A stretch of DNA of 8,009 bases, from NCBI GenBank assembly GCA_009918425.1, contig RGEC01000098.1:1-8009 (forward strand), in the 5' to 3' direction. This DNA is from Bacteroidota bacterium. GTDB taxonomy: Bacteria; Bacteroidota; Bacteroidia; NS11-12g; UBA955. Position 1 is the first letter of the stretch; every line of letters starts with the position of its first letter. Shown piece after piece: positions 7,320 to 8,009 of this stretch. Under the pieces are notes generated by a model. That model made no database searches and had not been told where the DNA came from. It worked only from the letters and a program-made list of their open reading frames with translations. Both the position numbers and the translations under genes were made by a program.

Positions 7320-8009
7320 TTAACGCTTGATATGTTTGGCCTTGATTTTGTATTTTTTCCTCAGTTCACCTTTGGTTTTGGTTTTGCGAATTCCGTTCAG
7401 GTCAACATCCTTTACCACAGTTTCACCATCATTGAGAACCAAATACAATTTGCCATCCTGAATATTTCCATAGTTAACATACCATTTACTGCCTTTTTTG
7501 GTAGCGGGAATAATGGTAGGCGGTTCGTAAGAAACCACGTAGATATCCTTGATTTTATAGCTTTTATCTTTGAAAGCAGCAACTTTGCTTTTTCCGGTAA
7601 CTCCGCACAGATTAACCTGCCCCGGACACCTTAGAGGAATTGTAACTTTTAAATTTTCTTTGGTTTTGGACATTGCTACCTTAACCGATTTATCTTGCTC
7701 AAGGTAATCCTCTCCTTTGGCTTTGTAGACACTTAACTTCGCTTTTTTATAAGTCTCCATGTCAAGACTTAAGGAAAAACTTGCCGGCTTTTTAAGGCAG
7801 GTATCTCCCGCCATTTTGATATTATAAATTCCTGCCCAGTTGAAACCATCTCCTTTCATGGTTCTCAGCGGTGTGCCACTTTCAAATATTTCATCCAATT
7901 CTGATTTGCGGTCAATAGTGATACACTCTTTACCATTTCTGCACATGCGGAAAAAATCACAACGGTTCATTGTTACCGAAACACCTTGGCCAATGAATAC
8001 TGTTGTATC
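7320..8009 (-). CDS. Unrecognised lysine-rich, beta-rich protein, open at window edge (5' end probably outside)
   Basis: I do not recognise a family. The first ATG is at 7970 (216 residues), but the frame has no stop over the remaining 39 nt to the window edge (13 more codons, ending in VFIGQGVSVT before the Met). The true start may therefore lie outside, and a signal peptide cannot be judged. The product contains six cysteines (numbered from Met 7970: 4, 10, 16, 58, 115, 122), many short beta-like stretches (ASFSLSLDM, LKVTIPLRCPG, IYVVSYEPPTI, KWYVNYGNI, KLYLVLNDGETVV) and a strongly basic C-terminal tail (about residues 195-216). There are no membrane segments. The even Cys count and beta pattern suggest an exported, disulfide-bonded protein, which is inference. 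It ends in TAA 33 nt before nuoI on the same strand, so it could be co-transcribed with complex I genes although nothing in it resembles a Nuo subunit. Confidence 0.65.
   Translation of the reverse strand, partial: DTTVFIGQGVSVTMNRCDFFRMCRNGKECITIDRKSELDEIFESGTPLRTMKGDGFNWAGIYNIKMAGDTCLKKPASFSLSLDMETYKKAKLSVYKAKGEDYLEQDKSVKVAMSKTKENLKVTIPLRCPGQVNLCGVTGKSKVAAFKDKSYKIKDIYVVSYEPPTIIPATKKGSKWYVNYGNIQDGKLYLVLNDGETVVKDVDLNGIRKTKTKGELRKKYKIKAKHIKR

Overview
The window looks like chromosomal DNA of a Bacteroidota bacterium, probably an environmental Sphingobacteriales, Chitinophagales or Cytophagales-type lineage. The grounds are a moderately AT-rich composition, starts without clear Shine-Dalgarno sequences, a SerC of the form seen in Bacteroidota (HNFSAGPS, LFLQGGAS, FHCTSNNTI), and a NuoI N-terminus of the Bacteroidota type. 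The exact taxon cannot be fixed from this sequence.

Layout. The left edge (1-490, minus) carries the N-terminal 163 codons of serC, a phosphoserine aminotransferase, which runs out of the window. A 62-bp divergent intergenic space (491-552) separates it from a plus-strand gene (553-1128) for a small exported protein, probably an eight-stranded outer-membrane beta-barrel. That gene converges on the end of the main feature, a tightly packed minus-strand run nuoI-nuoJ-nuoK-nuoL-nuoM-nuoN (7286 down to 1125). The right edge (7320-8009, minus) holds an unrecognised lysine-rich, cysteine-containing reading frame. It lies just upstream of nuoI and is open to the window end.

Function. NuoI is the peripheral-arm subunit with two [4Fe-4S] clusters that passes electrons towards the quinone site. 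NuoJ and NuoK form part of the membrane-arm core. NuoL, NuoM and NuoN are the three antiporter-like proton-pumping subunits. All six look intact, with the expected key charged residues. The genes are joined by ATGA or TGATG overlaps or gaps of 1-2 nt, which indicates one translationally coupled transcript. The upstream subunits (nuoA-H) are not in the window.

I see no mobile element, CRISPR array, RNA gene or clearly novel system. The observations most worth checking are: a 23-codon in-frame gap in serC that removes the conserved substrate-contacting His-Arg region; the unrelated reading frame in the place where nuoH is usually found before nuoI; and the 4-bp overlap of convergent stop codons between nuoN and the barrel gene.
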